Below are positions 1 to 7,659 of a DNA stretch of 48,218 nucleotides, in pieces. Location: positions 1-48,218 of the IMG/VR virus record IMGVR_UViG_3300032342_000015. The stretch is one strand, 5' to 3'. Source of the DNA: a virus. Under the pieces are notes generated by a model. The model searched no databases and was not told where the DNA came from. It worked only from the letters and a program-made list of their open reading frames with translations. The position numbers were made by a program, and so were the translations under genes. The number at the start of each line of letters is the position of its first letter. Position 1 is the first letter of the stretch.

Positions 1-1663
1 CATCCTCGTCCTTGCCAACGTTGAAGCCGACGCCGGCCTTCGCGCAGTAGCTCGCGTACGCACGCAGGCCACGCTCCCAGGCGCGGGGGCTCGCAAACGG
101 GGCACCTGCGTCGATGGCCGCGCGGGGCGGCGTCATGTCGAGCAGGTCGCTGTTGACGCTGAGGGTCGCGGAAAAGTCGAGGAACTCCTCGTGGAGGCGC
201 GTCTCGGGGTTGCCGACGCTGTCGAAGAACGCGCGAATCTCGTCGAGCGTCGGCATGAAGTCGACGATCTTGATGACGCGGTTGATGCTGGCAGCCGACA
301 TCTCGATGCCACCGGGGCACTCCTCGGGTCGGTTCGCGGCACCGACGACGCAGCTCTCGGGGTGGAGAGGTGTACTGCCCGCATAGTGCTCCAGCAGGAG
401 GCGCATGAGCGGTGCCTGGACGCTCGGCGGGACGCTGGTCAACTCGTCGAGGAACAACAGGCCCGGTGCTTCGACGCAGGCTTGGATCTGCGAGATCAGG
501 GCGCGGCGCAGTACGCCGTCGACGATGTACGGCAGGCCGGCGATGTCGACGGCGTCGCAGTTTCCGGTGACGACACCGAACGGCAACAGGAAACTGCGAT
601 CGTGCTCGACTTCGAGGCACCACACGGCATCCACCTGCTGTAAATCTTCGATCGCGCGCACACGCCAGACCGCATTGTGATGTGCCTGCACCGTATCGAG
701 GTTTTCACTGAGCGAAAACCGTACCGTAGCTGCGGTACGGGCACCGTAGTTGGTTGCCGTACCCGTCATGTCTACCTCGCCCGTAATGTAGAGACCAACG
801 GCAGGGAACACCGTGCGGACGAACTTGATCGAGGCATCACCCGTGACCTGTAGCCGGTGCCAACGAGTGGTGTTGACGTGTCGGTCCTTCCTTGCTTTGG
901 AGGCGTCGGCGTCGACGAACCCGCGTACGAACGCACGGAGGATCGGGAGCGGTGTCGAATCGGGATCCGGAAGGCGCTTGAAGTGCTCCAACGAAGTGAC
1001 GATGATGTCGCCCTCCAAGCCCTTCACGTTAGCTACACGGAAGTCGCCGTCCCGCGTGAAGCGATTCAGGTATGTGACCTTCTTGCCGCACAAGCGCAGG
1101 CGCACGCCACTTTCCTTGCCGTGATTGACGTAGGTTGCGCCATCACCCCACACGAATCCTGCACGCCATGCGTGGCGCTCTTCAAGAGACGCGCGCTCGA
1201 AGTCAAACGTCGAGAACATGGTCGGTGCAGACGCCAACCTGTCGCCAACCTGGAGGTCCGTCGTCTGCGTGCCGTCGGCGAGATGCCAGCGATGATTACG
1301 TGTCGTACGTACCGCCGTTGGCGCGCCCGTGGTACCGCGTTGCAATGTCACGGCGAACACGGACTGTTGCCCGAAGTGTCGAACGATCGCTGCTTGTACC
1401 GCACCGGTATGGGAGATGACGTTGATGCGATCACCGTCGTGGAAGTCAGCGAACCGTCGAACGCCGCGATCCGTGACGAATGCGGTTTCTGCACCGAAGC
1501 AGTTGCTGGCGAGCAGCTCATGGCAGGGCAGGTTGACTTCGAGCGCGACGGACCGAAAAAGTGCGGTCTTACCGACGCCTGGCGGGCCAACGACGAGCGG
1601 GGTGATCTTGGCGTCGACGCAGGCGATCAGGGCCTGCTTGGCTTGGGCAAATGACAATGACAT
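1..1663 (-). CDS. MoxR/CobS-like AAA+ ATPase interrupted by an intein (C-terminus beyond the window)
   Basis: The frame is open from ATG at 1663 to the left edge, so the gene is partial. The N-terminus has a Walker A (GPPGVGKT, residues 26-33). After the intein the host protein resumes with DAVDIAGLPY and then LLFLDELTSVPP (Walker B) and GAANRPEE (sensor 1), the order seen in MoxR/CobS-type AAA+ ATPases. These usually remodel protein targets with a VWA-domain partner; that partner would lie left of the window. The first Cys after the intein completes the motif ASN-CDAVD. A sigma70-like promoter lies upstream at 1718-1746. A GGAG sits 11 bases before the ATG. No competing frame gives recognisable protein. 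The host reading is confident; the exact substrate is unknown. Confidence 0.88.
   Translation of the reverse strand, partial: MSLSFAQAKQALIACVDAKITPLVVGPPGVGKTALFRSVALEVNLPCHELLASNCFGAETAFVTDRGVRRFADFHDGDRINVISHTGAVQAAIVRHFGQQSVFAVTLQRGTTGAPTAVRTTRNHRWHLADGTQTTDLQVGDRLASAPTMFSTFDFERASLEERHAWRAGFVWGDGATYVNHGKESGVRLRLCGKKVTYLNRFTRDGDFRVANVKGLEGDIIVTSLEHFKRLPDPDSTPLPILRAFVRGFVDADASKARKDRHVNTTRWHRLQVTGDASIKFVRTVFPAVGLYITGEVDMTGTATNYGARTAATVRFSLSENLDTVQAHHNAVWRVRAIEDLQQVDAVWCLEVEHDRSFLLPFGVVTGNCDAVDIAGLPYIVDGVLRRALISQIQACVEAPGLLFLDELTSVPPSVQAPLMRLLLEHYAGSTPLHPESCVVGAANRPEECPGGIEMSAASINRVIKIVDFMPTLDEIRAFFDSVGNPETRLHEEFLDFSATLSVNSDLLDMTPPRAAIDAGAPFASPRAWERGLRAYASYCAKAGVGFNVGKDED
560..1501 (-). mobile_element. 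LAGLIDADG intein in the AAA ATPase
   Basis: In-frame 314-residue insertion. It begins with Cys55 (CFGAETAFVTDRG, block A), has a TRNHRWHLADG block B, and ends with VWCLEVEHDRSFLLP and VVTGN followed by Cys. Two dodecapeptide-like motifs mark a homing endonuclease domain: WRAGFVWGDGA and LRAFVRGFVDADAS. The penultimate residue is Gly instead of the usual His, so the protein ends GN rather than HN. The insertion point lies just after the Walker A helix, in the conserved segment leading to DxxDIxGLP. Confidence 0.85.
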
Positions 1664-1717
1664 GGTTCTGATAGCTCCCTAGGGTTTCTCGTGCTCGATC
1701 GTGGCGGCGACCAGTTG

Positions 1718-1746
1718 AGATTAGGATCGCTGCTGGGACTTGTCAA
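1718..1746 (-). promoter_or_regulatory. sigma70-like promoter for the AAA ATPase
   Basis: On the minus strand TTGACA (1746-1741) is separated by exactly 17 bases from TAATCT (1723-1718). Transcription would start near 1711 and give a leader of about 50 bases containing CCCTAGGG before the ATG at 1663. Confidence 0.7.
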
Positions 1747-1771
1747 GAGTGTTATCGCAAGAGCGATCGGC

Positions 1772-2035
1772 CTATTCCGGCTTGACCCAGAACGTACCAT
1801 CAGGCAGCCGAACCGCGGGCTCGAAGCTCGACAGCGCGAGCAGAACGTCGTATGCGTCGGCCCCAAGATAGCGGATGTACTGAGCAGCGATCTCACGGCT
1901 GAACTCGTGCGCGCCAGCTGTGTTCGCGGCGAGGATCGCTGCGCGAACGTTCTCGATGCGTGCGCCGCCAGGCAGGACTTCAGGCACCGACCAGAACTTG
2001 TGATCAGGCTTCGAACACTTCGGTCGGCGTCCCAT
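1772..2035 (-). CDS. hypothetical protein, 87 aa
   Basis: Starts at ATG 2035 (MGRRPKCSKPDHKFW), two bases after the stop of the upstream gene. A longer in-frame extension exists but would overlap that gene entirely. The protein has a basic N-terminus, then an Ala-rich helical middle and an aromatic C-terminus (GTFWVKPE). No family is recognised. It closes a leftward cluster of small genes; the promoter of the AAA ATPase follows it. Confidence 0.65.
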   Translation of the reverse strand: MGRRPKCSKPDHKFWSVPEVLPGGARIENVRAAILAANTAGAHEFSREIAAQYIRYLGADAYDVLLALSSFEPAVRLPDGTFWVKPE

Positions 2036-2037
2036 AG

Positions 2038-2253
2038 CTACCACTCCGGTTTGACGTTGAGGATGGCCCCGACCGTCGCAGGTTCGGGCGGGGAGTTTGT
2101 GTTCTGCTCGTCCACGAGCCGCTTGAGGATGGCCTCGGCGTGGCTCTGATTCTTCGCCGTGATCGTCATCCGCCACGTGCGCGTGAACTCCAGCTCGCAT
2201 GTGAGCGGTACGTTGTTGATCTCGTCGATGAAGTCCTGCGCGTCATTCGCCAC
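2038..2253 (-). CDS. hypothetical protein, 71 aa
   Basis: Starts at GTG 2253, overlapping the end of the preceding gene by 11 bases. The middle reads LEFTRTWRMTITAKNQSHAEAILKRL, here shown only to indicate a beta-strand followed by a helix; this resembles the neighbouring upstream protein (alternating strand, then an A-E-A rich helix), so the two may be small paralogues. Function unknown. Confidence 0.65.
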   Translation of the reverse strand: MANDAQDFIDEINNVPLTCELEFTRTWRMTITAKNQSHAEAILKRLVDEQNTNSPPEPATVGAILNVKPEW

Positions 2254-2512
2254 GGATCACCCTCACCTTCGCGCTCTGGCTGATGACGTCGCCTTCACGC
2301 CAGTAGTTCGAGCCTGCGTTGTCGACTTCGTTCTCGGCCATCTGCTGCGCTTCCTCAGCGGTGCGCGCTTCGATCTCGACAGTCGCGACGTGCTCGATCT
2401 GCCGCTTGATGATGACCGTGTACTTCGACAGCTTCGCTTTGCGGTTAGCCATGGCTACTTGATTTCCTTTGCGCGCCTGTGCCACGCGTGCGCGGGGGAC
2501 GATGCTCGACAT
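2243..2512 (-). CDS. hypothetical protein, 89 aa
   Basis: Two starts are possible: ATG 2512, with AAGGGG seven bases upstream, and ATG 2452, with AAAGGA about ten bases upstream. The second gives the more natural protein start (MANRKAKLSKY). The body holds a strand-helix unit (HVATVEIEARTAEEAQQMAE) similar in pattern to the next gene product. Function unknown; part of the same tightly spaced leftward cluster. Confidence 0.65.
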   Translation of the reverse strand: MSSIVPRARVAQARKGNQVAMANRKAKLSKYTVIIKRQIEHVATVEIEARTAEEAQQMAENEVDNAGSNYWREGDVISQSAKVRVIRGE

Positions 2513-2515
2513 GAC

Positions 2516-2897
2516 CTACCCCTTCTCGTGATCGGTTGAACGCTTCGAGCCACCGACGTCGCCGAACCCGCCGACGACGTGCTCGTGGCCCCAAGCGTCC
2601 TTGACGGTCACGCTGCGGGCCTCGACGACCATCAGGCCGAGATTGTCGGCGGCCCAGACGTAGACCCACTTGCGCGCGACGTGGGGCTCGCCGTCGTGCT
2701 TCGTGGGGCTCGCCGTCGTGCTTCTTGAGGAACTCGGCGACGCACCAGTCGATGCGCGCGCCACGGATCGAGCCGTGCTTGGCGATCGCTTCGGCCGTCT
2801 GACCGGCGAACGCCGTACGCGACAGATACCACAGCTCGATCAGCTCGGTCTGGTCCTTGTCGTCGGGCTCGTAGCCGCCTACTTCACGTGCGCGCAT
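2516..2897 (-). pseudogene. small phage gene frameshifted by a 22-bp tandem duplication
   Basis: From ATG 2897 (MRAREVGGYEPDDKD) the frame is coherent up to LKKHDGEPH. There a 22-bp unit is present twice (2680-2701 and 2702-2723). Since 22 is not a multiple of three, the frame is lost and runs on as Arg-rich nonsense to about 2445. Removing one copy rejoins the frame to VARKWVYVWAADNLG and the natural stop at 2516, giving about 119 residues. AAGGAC lies nine bases before the ATG. Either this copy is broken or the assembly carries a duplication artefact. The function of the restored protein is unknown. Confidence 0.75.
2680..2723. repeat. perfect 22-bp tandem duplication
   Basis: The unit at 2680-2701 is repeated exactly at 2702-2723. 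It lies within a small leftward gene and shifts its frame. Confidence 0.95.
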
Positions 2898-2938
2898 GGT
2901 GGTTTGTCCTTGTAGGTTCAACGTTGTACGCGGTTGCA

Positions 2939-2954
2939 CTATTCAAAGCAAGAG
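2939..2954 (-). promoter_or_regulatory. leader motif CTCTTGCTTTGAAT
   Basis: The minus strand reads CTCTTGCTTTGAAT about 45 bases upstream of ATG 2897. Nearly the same string occurs before both divergent genes at 5646-5839, so it is probably a shared regulatory or leader element. Confidence 0.4.
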
Positions 2955-2961
2955 CGACTTG

Positions 2962-3366
2962 CTACGCGACGTACACCGCCGCGTACCAGCCCGTGCACTC
3001 CTCGACGTGAAACCCCGCCGCGCGGAGCTTGGCCTGCATACCTTCGTACAGCGTGTACGGCGTCGCGCTGGGCTTGCCGGTCTCCTGGTAGATCTCGCAA
3101 TCGAGGTTGTATGCCGCGTCCATCGAGAACGCCGGCCGCAGATCACCGCCGTCGTACACGACGATCAGCTCGGACTTCTTGCCGTACTCCTCGCCACGCG
3201 TGCGCCATGCCGTCGGCGAGTAGAATGCCGTGCAGCCGCCCGTGTGGGTCAGCTCGTGTGCCTTGAGGAACTCAACGATGATCGCGTGGGCCTTCTTACC
3301 CTTCGCGCTGAGGCCTTCGGGCATGTCGAGAGCGGTGTTCGTAGCGGTGACGGTGTTCGTGTTCAT
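2962..3366 (-). CDS. hypothetical protein, 134 aa
   Basis: Starts at ATG 3366 with AAGGAG seven bases upstream. A Thr/Asn-rich N-terminus is followed by a mixed alpha/beta body (AHAIIVEFLKAHEL, ELIVVYDGGDLRPAF, LRAAGFHVEECTGWYAAVY). The C-terminal strand-helix-strand resembles small single-domain phage proteins, but no family is recognised. Confidence 0.7.
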   Translation of the reverse strand: MNTNTVTATNTALDMPEGLSAKGKKAHAIIVEFLKAHELTHTGGCTAFYSPTAWRTRGEEYGKKSELIVVYDGGDLRPAFSMDAAYNLDCEIYQETGKPSATPYTLYEGMQAKLRAAGFHVEECTGWYAAVYVA

Positions 3367-3390
3367 GACAGCTCCTTGATCGTGATCGGG

Positions 3391-3621
3391 TCAGGGGTTC
3401 TTGAGGCGCCGCATCACGGCGCGGTAGACGGTGGGGCAGGTCTTCGCCAGGTGGTCGAGCGTCGCGCGCGCCTGGTCGCGCTTGGACTGTTCCTCGGGCC
3501 GATGGGTCTTGCCGAAGCAGAAGAACTCGATCAGGTCAGACTGCGCGCGGATGATCTTCTGCGCGAGTGGGCGCGACAGCAGCGCGTCGTCGAAGCCGTC
3601 GTTGTAGCGCGACGTCGACAT
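3391..3621 (-). CDS. hypothetical protein, 76 aa
   Basis: The chosen ATG at 3621 overlaps the stop codon of the SNF2 gene by one base (TGATG), so translation is probably coupled. The product (MSTSRYNDGFDDALL at the start) is helical and basic at the C-terminus (YRAVMRRLKNP). No family recognised; it may assist the helicase next to it, which is inference from position only. Confidence 0.6.
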   Translation of the reverse strand: MSTSRYNDGFDDALLSRPLAQKIIRAQSDLIEFFCFGKTHRPEEQSKRDQARATLDHLAKTCPTVYRAVMRRLKNP

Positions 3622-5645
3622 CAGAACGGGCACTCCTCGGTGATTGCGATCTCGACGTCGTTCGTGGGGTCGGCCTTGTCGTTGTCAATCAGCATCGCCG
3701 CGAGCGCCGCGGTCGCCGCTGCGAGTTCCGCCTGCGCTGCCACGATCTTCGCGGTGTCTGCCGCGAGCGCCGCGGTATCGACCGTCGCGACCGTCGACGT
3801 CACGACCTCGGTCGCGCCAGCGCGCGCCGCGTCGATCGACGCCTCGATGATCTCGGTCTTCTCGGCGAGCAGCTCCGCGACGCGCCGGTCGAGCGCGTGA
3901 GCCGCCACGAGGCGGGTGATGACCACGCCGCGCGACTGGCCGATGCGATGGATGCGGTCCTGCGCCTGGCGGTTCAGGCTCGGGGTCCACTCCTCGTCGA
4001 TGAACAGCGAGTTGGACGCGCGGGTCAGGGTGATCGCAACGCCGCCTGCCTTGATGCTGCACGCGACGCCCTTGAGCTTGCCGGCCTGGAACGCATTCTC
4101 GATCTCGGTCTTCTTCTCCGAAGACGTTGCGCCCGTGATCTTCGCCCAGCCGTCGCGCGCCCCGAGGACATCGAGCGGCGCAAGGTGCGCCGAGAACACG
4201 ACGACGGGCTCGCCCGCCGACTCGAACGACTCGACCAGCTCGATCGCCGCGTCGAGCTTCGCGGTCGCGAGGGCCGCACGCGCCGCCGAGATCTGCTCGA
4301 AGCCGGGCGTCGCGTTCGCCGTCGCCGCGACCTTCGCCATCGCCTTCGCGAAGTCGACGCCGTTCGCTTCGAGGAGCGCGAGCGCCTGGTCGCACAGCTT
4401 CTTGGTCGACGCCGACAGGCCGTTGACCTCGATCGTGCGGACGGTCTTCTCGGGCAGCTGCGTGAGGACTTCGGACTTCACGCGGCGCAGCATGATGTTC
4501 TTGAGGCACTCGGCGACCTGCGCCGTCGGCTTGCCCCACTCGACGCCGTAGCGGCCGTCGTTCGCGTTCCACATGCGCTTGAACGCGTCGTAGCCGCCGA
4601 ACACTTCGCGCCCCGCGCCCATCGCCTGGAGCAGCGCCCACAGCTCGGGCGCGTCGTTCAGGATCGGCGTCGCCGTCAGCAGCCACACGCGGCCACCGTT
4701 CGCGCGTGCCGCCTGGGACAGCGCGCGGAACCGCGAGGTGCGCTGCGCGCTCGACGACTTGAGCGCGTGCGCCTCGTCGGCGATGATGACCGTGCCCGCG
4801 GGCGCGGTCGCCAGCTCGACGGGCAGGATCGCGGGGTAGCCCTTCTGCTTCGCCGCCTCGCCGGGGAGGATGTCGTAGTTGATGACGACCATCTCACCCG
4901 CGACCGGCCACCGGAACGACCCGCGGCCCGACAGCGCGACCGGCGTCAGGTCGGGACGGAACCGCGCCGCCTCGCGGACCCACACGCCCTTCGCGACGGC
5001 GGGGCAGATCACGAGGATGCCGGCACCGACGGGCGCCGCGCACAGCGCCTGCACCGTCTTGCCGAGGCCCATGTCGTCGGCGAGCACCGCGGTGGTACGG
5101 GGCGCGATCCACTCGATGCCGACGCCCTGGAAGCCGAACAGCGAGAGGCCGCGCGCACGGAGGGCAGCGTCGATCTGCGCCGCGCGACCCTGCGCCGCGG
5201 TGACCTCGGAAACGGCCTGAGCTGCCCGCGCCTGCATCGAGGCAACCAGCTCGGGCGAGACATCGCAGGTGAAGCCCGCCGCCTGGAGAGCCGCGATCAG
5301 CGCGGGAGCCTTGGACACGTCGCAGATCTGGCCGTTGTCAGCCTTGGAGTAGGACGCGCCCGCGGAGCGGGTGACCGCCAGGTACGTCTCGAACGAGCCG
5401 TTCAGGCGGCTGACGGGCGCGCAGAGCACCCGGCCGCCCGCGAGCACCAGGCGGATGACCAGCGCCAGGACAGCCTTGGCCGCGGTCTGGGCCGGGGACG
5501 TGCCGTGGGCCGCGCAGAGGACGATCCAGCGGCCGTTCAGCTTGGTCGCCTCGCCCGCCTGGGCAGCGACGCGGGTTCCGCAGGTTCCGCAGCTTCCGGG
5601 GTAGTTGTTGCGCATGTCCTTGAGACGGGACCCCCGGTCCGACAT
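3621..5645 (-). CDS. SNF2-family DEAH-box helicase/translocase
   Basis: A 674-residue superfamily 2 ATPase. Visible motifs: a possible zinc site (C19, C22, C44, H47); Walker A DDMGLGKT (190-197); DEAH (290-293); LTATP motif III (323-327); and the SNF2 C-terminal signature QDRIHRIGQ (562-570). This family moves along duplex DNA and strips or remodels proteins; phage members are linked to recombination-dependent replication or repair. The tail after about residue 600 is Ala-rich. Start ATG 5645 lies directly after the repeated leader TTTACTCTCGCTTTG. It is one of two SNF2 helicases in the window, and the two are diverged from each other. Confidence 0.92.
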   Translation of the reverse strand: MSDRGSRLKDMRNNYPGSCGTCGTRVAAQAGEATKLNGRWIVLCAAHGTSPAQTAAKAVLALVIRLVLAGGRVLCAPVSRLNGSFETYLAVTRSAGASYSKADNGQICDVSKAPALIAALQAAGFTCDVSPELVASMQARAAQAVSEVTAAQGRAAQIDAALRARGLSLFGFQGVGIEWIAPRTTAVLADDMGLGKTVQALCAAPVGAGILVICPAVAKGVWVREAARFRPDLTPVALSGRGSFRWPVAGEMVVINYDILPGEAAKQKGYPAILPVELATAPAGTVIIADEAHALKSSSAQRTSRFRALSQAARANGGRVWLLTATPILNDAPELWALLQAMGAGREVFGGYDAFKRMWNANDGRYGVEWGKPTAQVAECLKNIMLRRVKSEVLTQLPEKTVRTIEVNGLSASTKKLCDQALALLEANGVDFAKAMAKVAATANATPGFEQISAARAALATAKLDAAIELVESFESAGEPVVVFSAHLAPLDVLGARDGWAKITGATSSEKKTEIENAFQAGKLKGVACSIKAGGVAITLTRASNSLFIDEEWTPSLNRQAQDRIHRIGQSRGVVITRLVAAHALDRRVAELLAEKTEIIEASIDAARAGATEVVTSTVATVDTAALAADTAKIVAAQAELAAATAALAAMLIDNDKADPTNDVEIAITEECPF

Positions 5646-5868
5646 TCAACAAAGCGAGAGTAAATTGCTAACTAGGCATGAAAACAGGGGTTTTTAGGGT
5701 GAAATTCGGGGTCGTGGGAGGCAGATCCCGGCTGGGATCGACCCACTCCCGGGGTGTTTCTGGGCCGGGCTCCCTCGAACGTATCCTTTGATCCGGTCGA
5801 TCCCATCCGGGATCGACCTTTTTTACTCTCGCTTTGAATGGCGCGCCGCGCGCGCCGTCTGGCCTTTC
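5646..5868. promoter_or_regulatory. divergent regulatory region with inverted leader motifs
   Basis: This gap separates the leftward SNF2 gene from a rightward operon. The string TTTACTCTCGCTTTG occurs on the minus strand just before the SNF2 ATG and on the plus strand at 5822-5836, forming a long-range inverted pair. Between them lie the hairpins described in the terminator entry. No TTGACA-type promoter is obvious. Confidence 0.55.
5795..5824 (+). terminator. intrinsic terminator or attenuator hairpin
   Basis: A perfect 10-bp stem (GGTCGATCCC 5795-5804, loop ATCC, GGGATCGACC 5809-5818) is followed by six T (5819-5824). A second copy of GGGATCGACC at 5734-5743 could pair with 5795-5804 instead and dissolve the terminator. 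It stands just upstream of the rightward operon, where no upstream gene reads in that direction, which favours attenuation over a plain operon end. Confidence 0.65.
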
Positions 5869-6648
5869 ATGATGACTGCTTTGATGACCGCCCCGCTCGC
5901 TTCGATCGATGCGCGCCTCGTGCGGCGCCTGGAGCGCGAGTACAACCGCGCTATCTGCGTCGAGGAGGATGCCCCGACCGAGCGCCAGGCGTATCGCTTG
6001 GCGGCGGTCTCGGAGCGTTGCCTGCGTCGCCTGCAGGCCGCACGCGCGGGGCTGCCGCTCCCCGAGGTCAAGCTGCCGCGCACGGCGCGCAACATGGCCA
6101 AGCAGGGCCTCGCGGCCCTCGCGACGATCGGCCGTGTCATCGCCCGCGCGCTGACCCGCGAGGCGTCCCTGCGTAAGGCGCAGGCCGCTGCTGCGCTCGC
6201 TCGCGTTGCCCGCAAGGCTGCCCGCCTCGTGCGCCAGGCGCTGCGCGCGGCGGTCCGCGCCGTTGCGCGCCGTGCGCTGCTGATCGCTTCTATCTTCGTC
6301 GTCACCGTCACCCCCACCAAGGAGTCTTCGATGAACGTTCCCAAGCTCGCTTCGCGCATCCACGCCGGTCAGGGTCACAACTACTGCCAGATCTCGGTCG
6401 ACGGCTTCGACGGCAACGCCACCGACTCGCCGGACGGCGGGCACGGTCTTTTGATGTACACCGATCGCTCGGTCGGCCTCGCGATGCGCGCGGAGCTGCG
6501 CGGCGATCGCTTCGTGTTCACGGGCGGCCTGTTCGGCGAGCACAGTCTCGCAGCGCAGGGTGAGATCACGGACGCGGCGCGTCTGCTCGCGCACTGGAAC
6601 GGCTACGTCGCCACCAACGTCGAGCGCGCGACTGGCGGTGCGTCGTGA
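5869..6648 (+). CDS. Ala/Arg-rich protein fused in frame to a small domain; internal start likely
   Basis: The frame with strongly GC-rich third codon positions runs from ATG 5869 to the stop at 6648 (259 aa). Residues 1 to about 135 are an almost Pro-free Ala/Arg helix ending in a hydrophobic stretch (RALLIASIFVVTV). A strong Shine-Dalgarno (AAGGAG, 6319-6324) stands seven bases before an in-frame ATG at 6331, which would give a separate 105-residue protein (MNVPKLASRIHAGQG...). That second domain has a compact beta-rich look (NYCQISVDGFDG, HGLLMYTDRSVG). The locus may therefore make a long and a short form, or the upstream half may be a separate product. Family unknown. No good ribosome binding site is visible for 5869. 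Confidence 0.6.
   Translation: MMTALMTAPLASIDARLVRRLEREYNRAICVEEDAPTERQAYRLAAVSERCLRRLQAARAGLPLPEVKLPRTARNMAKQGLAALATIGRVIARALTREASLRKAQAAAALARVARKAARLVRQALRAAVRAVARRALLIASIFVVTVTPTKESSMNVPKLASRIHAGQGHNYCQISVDGFDGNATDSPDGGHGLLMYTDRSVGLAMRAELRGDRFVFTGGLFGEHSLAAQGEITDAARLLAHWNGYVATNVERATGGAS
6319..6333 (+). promoter_or_regulatory. internal ribosome binding site with ATG
   Basis: AAGGAG at 6319-6324, seven bases, then ATG at 6331, inside a longer open frame. It is the best Shine-Dalgarno of this operon and decides the likely start of the C-terminal domain. Confidence 0.7.
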
Positions 6649-6926
6649 AGGTCGCTGTTCCGACGGTCCACCTGAACGGCACAGGCGGCAAGCAACTGCA
6701 AACGCAGTTGCACGCTCAAGCCACGGCGATTCAGGCTGCAATCGACGTGATCGCCAACAACGCACCGCACGGGCGCGACTACTACGTGCAGGACGGTGAC
6801 GCGTACAGCGTCGCGCGGGCACAGCACGACGCGCGTCTCGCAGCACTGCGCAAGATCCTCGAAGAGCTGGCGACGATCCACGACCACGTTACCGATCAAC
6901 TCAACCACACGCAGAGGAGCAAGTAG
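6645..6926 (+). CDS. hypothetical protein, 93 aa
   Basis: Starts with GTG 6645, overlapping the preceding stop by four bases (GTGA). The sequence is largely helical, with Gln/His/Ala-rich segments (LQTQLHAQATAIQAAIDVI; LAALRKILEELATIHDHV) that could form a coiled coil. Function unknown; cotranscribed with its neighbours. Confidence 0.7.
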   Translation: MKVAVPTVHLNGTGGKQLQTQLHAQATAIQAAIDVIANNAPHGRDYYVQDGDAYSVARAQHDARLAALRKILEELATIHDHVTDQLNHTQRSK

Positions 6927-6928
6927 CC

Positions 6929-7123
6929 ATGACCACCAAGGCGTTCACGATCGTTCGCAAGCCGGTCGGCGTCGGCTGCCCGGCATGCCACAAGGCCAAG
7001 CGCCTGCACGGCGTGATGTTCCGGCTCACGCTCTCGCGGCTCGAAGAGGGCCTCGGCCACGAGGGCTTCCAGTGCGACAAGTGTGGCGAGCGCGTCAAGT
7101 ACGTGCCGCAGAAGGAAGGCTAG
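6929..7123 (+). CDS. small zinc-ribbon protein, 64 aa
   Basis: Two CxxC knuckles (CPACHKAKRL and CDKCGERV), 31 residues apart, indicate a zinc ribbon. ATG 6929 follows the previous stop by two bases within the recurring junction TAGCCATG. Likely nucleic-acid or protein binding; exact role unknown. Confidence 0.7.
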   Translation: MTTKAFTIVRKPVGVGCPACHKAKRLHGVMFRLTLSRLEEGLGHEGFQCDKCGERVKYVPQKEG

Positions 7124-7125
7124 CC

Positions 7126-7476
7126 ATGATGATCAAGCGCAAGACCAAAGAGGAGTTCAAGCCGTTCAAGGCGCGTCTACTCGTCTATCCCGATCCCGGT
7201 GCGATGACTGGTCACAACGGCACGCCGAACCCCGCGGCGGCGATGCACCGCTTCGGGATCGGCGAGGGTGAGCTGCACGCGAACACAGCCGACAACGCGA
7301 AGCACGGCGACCAGATCCTGCCCGCGCTGGAGATCACCGTGCCCGGCTTCGGTACGCTCCACGTTTCGCCTGGCGAGCTGCACCAGCTGCTCGTGATGAT
7401 TGAGGAGGTCCAGGCGAAGGCTCGCCACGCGGCGACGTTCGTCGGCCGCGAGTGCGCAGTGTCGGGGACGGTGTAG
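7126..7476 (+). CDS. hypothetical protein, 116 aa
   Basis: Starts at ATG 7126, two bases after the previous stop. Beta-rich middle (LLVYPDPGAMTGHNG; LEITVPGFGTLHVS), then a C-terminal helix (ELHQLLVMIEEVQAKARHAA). No family recognised. Confidence 0.7.
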   Translation: MMIKRKTKEEFKPFKARLLVYPDPGAMTGHNGTPNPAAAMHRFGIGEGELHANTADNAKHGDQILPALEITVPGFGTLHVSPGELHQLLVMIEEVQAKARHAATFVGRECAVSGTV

Positions 7477-7478
7477 CC

Positions 7479-7634
7479 ATGAAGGGCCGCATGAACTGGC
7501 AGCTCGACTGCGCGTACAACGAAGCTCAGAAGCGGACGTTCCACGCGACGGTGCAGTCGCGCCTTCGCATCCTCGCGATCATCGAATTGCGCCTGGAGCC
7601 GAACACGTTCGATGTCCCATGCCTATCCGGTTGA
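7479..7634 (+). CDS. hypothetical protein, 51 aa
   Basis: ATG 7479 follows the previous stop in the TAGCCATG junction. Short protein MKGRMNWQLDCAYNEAQKR..., helical, no recognised domain. It ends inside the promoter that drives the next gene. Confidence 0.55.
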   Translation: MKGRMNWQLDCAYNEAQKRTFHATVQSRLRILAIIELRLEPNTFDVPCLSG

Positions 7635-7659
7635 CACCCATCGCATCCGTGGCTAGTGT
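7631..7659 (+). promoter_or_regulatory. sigma70-like promoter
   Basis: TTGACA (7631-7636), 17-base spacer, TAGTGT (7654-7659). Transcription would begin almost at ATG 7667, giving a leaderless or very short-leader mRNA. Confidence 0.5.

Noticed and set aside
857-1654. 265-residue plus-strand frame
   Set aside because: Antisense to the intein of the AAA ATPase, which has clear intein motifs.
2896-3900. 334-residue plus-strand frame
   Set aside because: Covers three leftward genes; low-complexity Arg/Val composition.
3567-5663. 698-residue plus-strand reading frame opposite the SNF2 gene
   Set aside because: Arg-rich nonsense; the minus strand shows real helicase motifs.
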